A stretch of DNA of 64,000 nucleotides, taken from the NCBI GenBank assembly GCA_032716605.1, contig CM064560.1:13223540-13287539 (forward strand). Reading direction: 5' to 3'. The notes under the pieces are model-generated. The model was not told the origin of the DNA. It made no database searches and worked only from the letters and a program-made list of their open reading frames with translations. The position numbers and the translations under genes are program-made. This stretch comes from Paralithodes platypus (lineage: Eukaryota; Arthropoda; Malacostraca; Decapoda; Lithodidae). Below are positions 59,060-64,000 of this stretch, in pieces (positions within the stretch are counted from its first letter, which is position 1; every line of letters begins with the position of its first letter).

Positions 59060-59744
59060 ATTATTATTATTATCATTATTATTGTGTGTGAGGTGAAGCT
59101 GAATGGTCAGGCTATGGAGATCGTCAACTCTTTTAAGTATCTGGGCAGTGTGTTGAGTAAAGATGGGACTATGGATGAAGAAGTCCGGGAGAGGGTACAA
59201 CAGGGGAAGAGGGTTGTAGGAACGCTAAAAGCAGTAACAAGAAATCGGGTGGTCAGTATGGAAGTGAACAAGTCTTTGCATGACAGTGTGGTAATCCCGA
59301 CACTGACTTACGGAAGCGAAGCATGGACGTTGGTTGAGAGACTCAGACCAAGAGTGAGAGCAGTGGAAATGAATTACTTAAGGAGTGCGTGCGGAGTTAC
59401 ATGGAGGGATAGACAGACTAATGAGGAAGTAAGAAGGAGGTGTGGTGTGGAGGTAGATGTGCTGGAAAGTGTGAAAAGGAACAACTATAGATGGTTCGGC
59501 CATATGAAACGTATGGAAAGTGAGAGAATGACTAAGAGGGTGTACGAGAGCGAGGTGGAGGGACAGAGAGGGAGAGGTAGACCGAATATGAGGTGGAAGG
59601 ATGGAGTGAGGAAGTACATGAACGAGGGCGGTGCTGGTTGGGGGGAGGGGCGTCGACTGACTGGGGACAGAGGTGCATGGGGGCGGTTCGTTCGTGGCCA
59701 CCCCTTCGGGGATCACGGCGTCAGGCAATAGATAGATAGATAGA

Positions 59745-59785
<41 letters not shown>

Positions 59786-59786
59786 G
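59060..59786 (+). mobile_element. LINE A copy 5, 5'-truncated, between ATT microsatellites
   Basis: LINE sequence starts at about 59084 directly after (ATT)n (59059-59083) and ends with agatagatagatagat and then (ATT)n (59747-59785). ATT repeats on both sides suggest insertion into an ATT microsatellite. Confidence 0.88.
59084..59731 (+). pseudogene. LINE A reverse transcriptase C-terminus, uninterrupted frame
   Basis: About 215 codons are open without a break: CEVKLNGQAMEIVNSFKYLG, RERVQQGKRVVGTLKAVTRN, PTLTYGSEAWTLVERLRPRV, CGVEVDVLESVKRN, ending RFVRGHPFGDHGVRQ. It covers only the thumb and C-terminal part, with no catalytic boxes. The ATG at 59045 lies in host sequence. Its intact frame makes it the youngest-looking A copy here. 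Confidence 0.85.
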
Positions 59787-59881
59787 TGGTGCCAAATTTC
59801 CGAGCCCATCCCCCAAGAATTGTAATGTGTGAATATCTGTAGAAACAGTAAACAGAGGAGAGGTGTGGATTTGCAATCCCC

Positions 59882-60330
59882 GCAGCCAATCAGTGCGCGG
59901 CATTGCCTGTGAGGAAGGAGGATTTCTACCTGCCGCCTAGCTCCACCCAGTAGTGCGCTGATTGGTCGGTTGTGTACCCACCGCCTTCACAACTCTCCTA
60001 CACTCCGTATCCCGCCAATAATAAGTTTATTTCCTTCGGGCATGCTTCATACTCCTGTAAGCCCCGAGAAAACATTGAAAAACCACTGCCAGGACACTAT
60101 TATGAAGAGGGGAAGCTAATTAAGCAAGAAGAAGTAGATCAAAGCAGCCGACCAGGGGAAGATATTGCAGTTCGTCTGGCTCAACCAATCAGCGTGCTCG
60201 CTGACGTAACGGGCGGGCATATAAGGAGGGGGCAGAGCGTGACAGAGCCAGACTTTGGGATAGCACAAGCCAGTCAACATCATCTGGGTGCACCCTATCC
60301 GTACAGCCATAAATGGGCTTAACGGAATAA
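59882..60330 (+). promoter_or_regulatory. CCAAT-rich, promoter-like repeat, copy 2, with CRE, GC box and TATA
   Basis: CCAAT motifs lie at 59886-59890, 59961-59965 (inverted, attgg), 60015-60019 and 60185-60189 (accaatcagcg, an NF-Y-type context). They are followed by TGACGTAA (60202-60209, CRE-like), GGGCGGG (60211-60217, GC box) and catataagg (60218-60226, TATA-like), in the spacing of a core promoter. A start site would fall near 60250. A frame at 59972-60322 exists but has no known relatives. It aligns loosely with the minus strand of 46930-47560, so it is a repeat; whether it drives transcription is unknown. Confidence 0.45.
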
Positions 60331-60964
60331 AGCGAGAACAGCAAAAACAAAGAATCGCCCAATCCCCATATGCTCAACTACACGTGCAGTATCCCCGGGC
60401 CTGTTCACACATTGCACCAGCACTCCCATAAACTACTGTACATGGGGTGGGAGGAATCCTGACCGGAGAAGACGAGGTGGCGCGATTTTGGTGGCCATCC
60501 TAAGCCGGGAAGAATGACTCATACAAGCTTGGGGAACCGGCAAAAAGAAGGGAGATGAGAAGACAGGAGAGCAATTTTTTTTTTAATGAGACCTCTTGGC
60601 CCTGCAAATGATTATATATATAAAAAAAATAATAATAATTGACCTGGCTGTGTGCCATTAACAATTGATGTTGTCTAAATTAGGTGAGCCCTAAGCACAA
60701 ATTAACAAATAATAAAATATAAATGATGAGCAGTTTTGGTTCAGCTTTCAATTGTTAGTAAAGTGAACTACTTTTTGCTAGGTGCTAGGTTTTGTTCGGC
60801 TATGTCAATTGTGGGAGTTAGTGAAGTGGGAAAAGTCATTACCGCAAAGTTTTAGTTTATAATTTTTTTAAAATATTAAATGTTAGATACAAGGCAATCA
60901 GGGAAGTTTGTTCTGCCGTATCTTGAGTTCAAGCAATTGGAGATGACAGAGCTCTAGTTTATTG
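60331..60964. other. No gene recognised
   Basis: Follows the promoter-like repeat. Contains a short ATG frame at 60440 (MGWEES, then stop) and otherwise AT-rich sequence. The phrase atcagggaagtttgttctgc at about 60897 returns as atcagggataattgtcccgc at about 61424, marking a diverged duplication that includes the SINEs. Confidence 0.4.
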
Positions 60965-61095
60965 AATATTGGATACCTGACAATGCATTGAGTTTCGGTG
61001 TGAGCATCCTAGGTTCGAATCCCTGGACTGCCACATGTATTTGTTGATTTCATTAATTGAGGAGTAAAGTCGGTTGGTGGAGGTAACATAATAAT
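60965..61095 (+). mobile_element. tRNA-derived SINE, copy S2
   Basis: B-box GGTTCGAATCC lies at 61012-61022 and the SINE tail cacatgtatttgttgatttc follows. The A-box half is diverged (ttggatacctgaca). Confidence 0.6.
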
Positions 61096-61180
61096 TCATT
61101 CAGGTTCAGGGGTAGTTTATAAAGAGGCCTTCCTAAGGGATAAGGCCCCATTAATTACTCCTTCCTTTCATCTATACATA

Positions 61181-61246
61181 GCCTATGATAGCGCAGTTGG
61201 AAAGTGTGTATATGCTTAGATTGATACGCAGGATTCGAAACTGCAT
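61181..61246 (+). mobile_element. tRNA-like fragment, possible SINE head
   Basis: A-box TAGCGCAGTTGG at about 61189-61200 matches the consensus well. A B-box-like ggattcgaaactgc follows at the usual distance (61230-61243). The usual SINE tail is absent. Confidence 0.4.
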
Positions 61247-61281
61247 AATAAATCGTAGGCTTGTCCACCTTTCTTTAATAA

Positions 61282-61440
61282 CTGTCTTCATAGCGCAATG
61301 GATAAATGCACTGAATTTCGGTGTGAGCATCCTAGGTTCGAATCCCTGGACTACCACATGTATTTATTGATTTCATTAATTGAGTTTAGGAGTAAAGTTG
61401 GTTGGTGGTGGTAACATAATAAATCAGGGATAATTGTCCC
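61282..61440 (+). mobile_element. tRNA-derived SINE, copy S3 (best preserved)
   Basis: A-box-like tagcgcaatggataa, ttcg in the anticodon-loop position, B-box GGTTCGAATCC at 61335-61345, then the shared tail cacatgtatttattgatttc. The aatggataa and ttcg features point to tRNA-Arg as ancestor. That identity is inferred. Confidence 0.65.
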
Positions 61441-61952
61441 GCCGTATCTTCAGTTCAATAAATAGGGAGCAATTTATATCAGTGAGGGGAGACACTAGGA
61501 TTATGTCTCTCAGAGTATAGAGGAAAGGGGAAAATAGTTTTGTGGATAGATTCACTTAGTTTGATCTAGCTCATGAAATGCAAATTCAGCAGACCCATTT
61601 GGAACTATCTTATAGGAAACTGATTATTCATTGCGGAAATGTTATTTCAAAGCGTTTTGATGCATACATCAGGAATATATTTTTCACTAAGATTGGATTA
61701 TCCAAAAATTGGCTACTCATTTATTGTTTCAATATTAGTGTGACCTAAACCATTCAAAGCTAAAGGATGTCATTTCCTGAATAGTGCCCGTAGTGATAAC
61801 TCGTTACGGGAATATAAATTTCCAAAGAACGTAATTATACCTTGCAGTCGCAAGTATTCAAACCCTGGTATTGGTATGAACTTATATTAGTCCGAGGTGG
61901 AAATCACTAATAGATTTAGGAATAATAAAACCCGATTTCAGAGGTTTATCAA
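61441..61952. other. No gene or repeat recognised
   Basis: Ordinary AT-rich sequence; only short shadow frames. Confidence 0.5.
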
Positions 61953-62166
61953 ATAACCCCTTTTTCAGCGACGACGTTGTTTTAAGATTATTCTAGCTAT
62001 ATTTAGACAATTGTTTACAGCTTAAGAAGGATCTGCGTTAGTAAAAATGGTTAAATAAGATAGTTCGAAGCTTGTTGATTGCTGGAGGCACTTTATAGAC
62101 TGAATAATATAGTCTAACAGTACACCGAATAAATTTAAAAGGACGTCACCGATACTGAAGTGGTTA
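61953..62166. mobile_element. TTAA element family M3, copy e, compact
   Basis: The left end ATAACCCCTTTTTCAGCGACG and the right end, read inverted from 62166 as TTAACCACTTCAGTATCGG, match as terminal inverted repeats. At about 215 bp this is the shortest complete M3 copy and a useful reference for the longer ones. Confidence 0.55.
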
Positions 62167-62520
62167 ATAGTTAAAGCCTGACCAGCCTATCGATAGTAGC
62201 CTATTTTTACCGTTTTAATGATACTATATAATTATAGATATGAAGGTAAAATAGTATAATTTAGAGTAGGTCTGTGCCAGTTATCTATGTTGACGACTGT
62301 ATATAGAGATTTAACACACACCCACACCCACCCCCACACACACACACTCACAATACAAAAGGGAATGTTAACTATGATGCAGATACCCTACACACACAAT
62401 TAATACATTTGTTCTTTGCCTCAGTTCAAACATTTTGGATCTATAATATTATTATGGAACTGGTCACTGTAATATCAAAGATTATATATATACATATATC
62501 TATCTATATCTATTCATCTA

Positions 62521-62585
<65 letters not shown>

Positions 62586-62790
62586 CTCTCTCTCTATATA
62601 TATATATACTGTATATACTGTATATATATATATTATTATTATATATATTATATATTATTGGTATGGATTTTGTGCTGTACCTAGTATCAGTGCATTACCA
62701 CAAAGCCCACCGATTCCCCCCCCACAAAAAATAAAAAATAAAATACCATTATTGTTCCCTGATTAAATAGCACTGTATGATAATTCCCAT
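62167..62790. repeat. AT-rich segment with (CA)n and (TA)n microsatellites
   Basis: (CA)n lies at about 62313-62350 and (TA)n at about 62520-62580, followed by (TC)n at 62580-62595. The frame 62409-62684 (SIYIYIY..) is a microsatellite artefact. Confidence 0.9.
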
Positions 62791-63112
62791 ATTCAAAATT
62801 GGCTACAGGGTGGGCAATGCCTAGTGAGTTCATTGCTCAATAGGCGGCGTTCTGAGAGTGAGGGTCCGAGTCTGAGAGATGAGACAGTGAAGCACTGGTG
62901 GCGAAGAAGCTTCAGAGATGGGGCTGCTTCGAGCCGTGAGTGAGCAATCAAGCCCCAGACATCCAGCGAAGGGAAGATGGGAGGAGCTGGTTGCAGCTGA
63001 AAATGCTTCATGTCTCACTCCCTAGACTGGAACGAGACCTCACGGGCTTCACCGTTCAATGTATAAGGATGAAAGTACAGGCTCTCAGCCTATGCCGAGA
63101 GGGTGTAGTTTA
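62791..63112. other. GC-richer block, probable interspersed repeat tail
   Basis: Stands out by composition and ends in ctctcagcctatgccgagag followed by A-rich and TA-rich sequence, as a LINE 3' end would. Short frames exist on both strands but none matches a family I know. No second copy in this window. Confidence 0.35.
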
Positions 63113-64000
63113 AACATATAAAAAAAATACAAAAAATAAAATATATATATATACGGTATAGGCCTAAGTAATAATAATACAATTTTAGTATTTTACTCAG
63201 CAATACAAACAATGGTAAGTGAAAGAACTTAAGATTACAGTCGCGGCCATATATAATCATCCACCTTCCTGCCCGTCTCCAGGCTCGGTCTTCTCGTCTC
63301 TATCCTGCAAGTCACAATAGGATGGAGGGAGGAATGGGTATGGAGGTGGTGGTAGCGATGAGTGGTGACGGATTTGAGGTGGGATGGTGGTTTAGAGTGA
63401 AGGAAAAATATATACTAAGGATAATTATATGGCTAATTTTCTTTCAGTACAGATCAATATGATCGGTTCGTCTTTGGCAAGCAATAGTGCACTAGGCTTA
63501 GTAATAGAGACAGTATATCCACTGTTAGCTAGATGTTGCTGAACAAATAAGCAAACTACTGGTTAGCAAACACAGAACCAGACATTTAGCTATTGGGTAC
63601 TTTACGAATGATGGTCGGACAATTACATGCAATTTAACTTTTGATGCTACTAATCACAAGGGACTGGAGTTCTCGAAAAGGGGTTCCAGTCCTGATGGTC
63701 TCCTTGACTTACAATCCATAATAATCCAGAAGGGTTTATAGCCTCTAAAGTCCTATTTTAACTAACTACCTAAGCTACTAATATAATTTTATTACTTGCG
63801 AAATTAAATTATTTGCTTGAAATATTTTCCGTTATGTGTGTGTGTTAGCGTGCGCGCGTGTGTGTGATACAAAACATGGGTAGGGTCTTATTCATGATTG
63901 AATTTCTGGAGGTGTATGGTGTATTAGCCTACTAGTCATTCCTATATGTCTTATAGTGAACCTAGAAATGTTGAGTACTGTAAAGTTTTATGGTAGAAAT
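63113..64000. other. No gene recognised
   Basis: Contains a GT/GC dinucleotide stretch at about 63835-63865 and otherwise unremarkable AT-rich sequence. No candidate for the missing last exons of the receptor was seen. Confidence 0.5.

Overview
The window is eukaryotic, intron-rich and strongly AT-biased. Arthropod non-LTR retrotransposons, short TTAA-flanked transposons, microsatellites and long minisatellites or satellites fill it. Together with an arthropod-type ionotropic-receptor gene, this suggests an arthropod, most likely a crustacean (decapod-like). The species is inferred, not proven. There are no operons, rRNAs, CRISPR arrays or intact tRNAs.

The only host protein-coding gene I can support is a plus-strand ionotropic (glutamate-like) receptor. 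It is split into at least five short exons at 9174-9281, 30932-31093, 34661-34801, 40770-40924 and 45550-45663. Together they encode about 226 residues: the linker before TM1, TM1, the pore region, TM3 and the first part of the S2 ligand-binding half. All exons have GT/AG borders and compatible phases. The 5' end (S1 domain) and 3' end (rest of S2 and the last TM) were not found in the window. About 0.6 kb of coding sequence is spread over 36.5 kb, and intron 1 alone is 21.6 kb.

Layout. 0.5-3.7 kb: decayed RTE-like LINE (family A). 3.8-8.3 kb: 26-bp minisatellite, then 33-bp and tetranucleotide repeats up to the first exon. 9.3-30.9 kb (intron 1): 44-bp array, LINE B with a 37-bp target-site duplication, 40-bp arrays, several TTAA elements, a 7.6-kb array of a 60-bp satellite, SINEs and a series of hairpins. 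31.1-34.7 kb (intron 2): 158-bp triplication and LINE E inside a tRNA-like SINE. 34.8-40.8 kb (intron 3): one TTAA element split by a stack of LINEs (A, D and C, with C inside D in opposite orientation). 40.9-45.5 kb (intron 4): LINE G tail and a 30/42-bp array. 45.7-64 kb: more LINE pieces, a 1.8-kb palindromic transposon inside a LINE A copy, a TA-rich array carrying repeated LINE F tails, a foldback element with a clean 8-bp target duplication, a promoter-like repeat in two opposed copies, and tRNA-derived SINEs.

The reverse-transcriptase genes are all broken by frameshifts, stops, truncation or active-site changes, so none looks fully functional. The long frames inside tandem arrays are by-products of repeat units whose length is a multiple of three.
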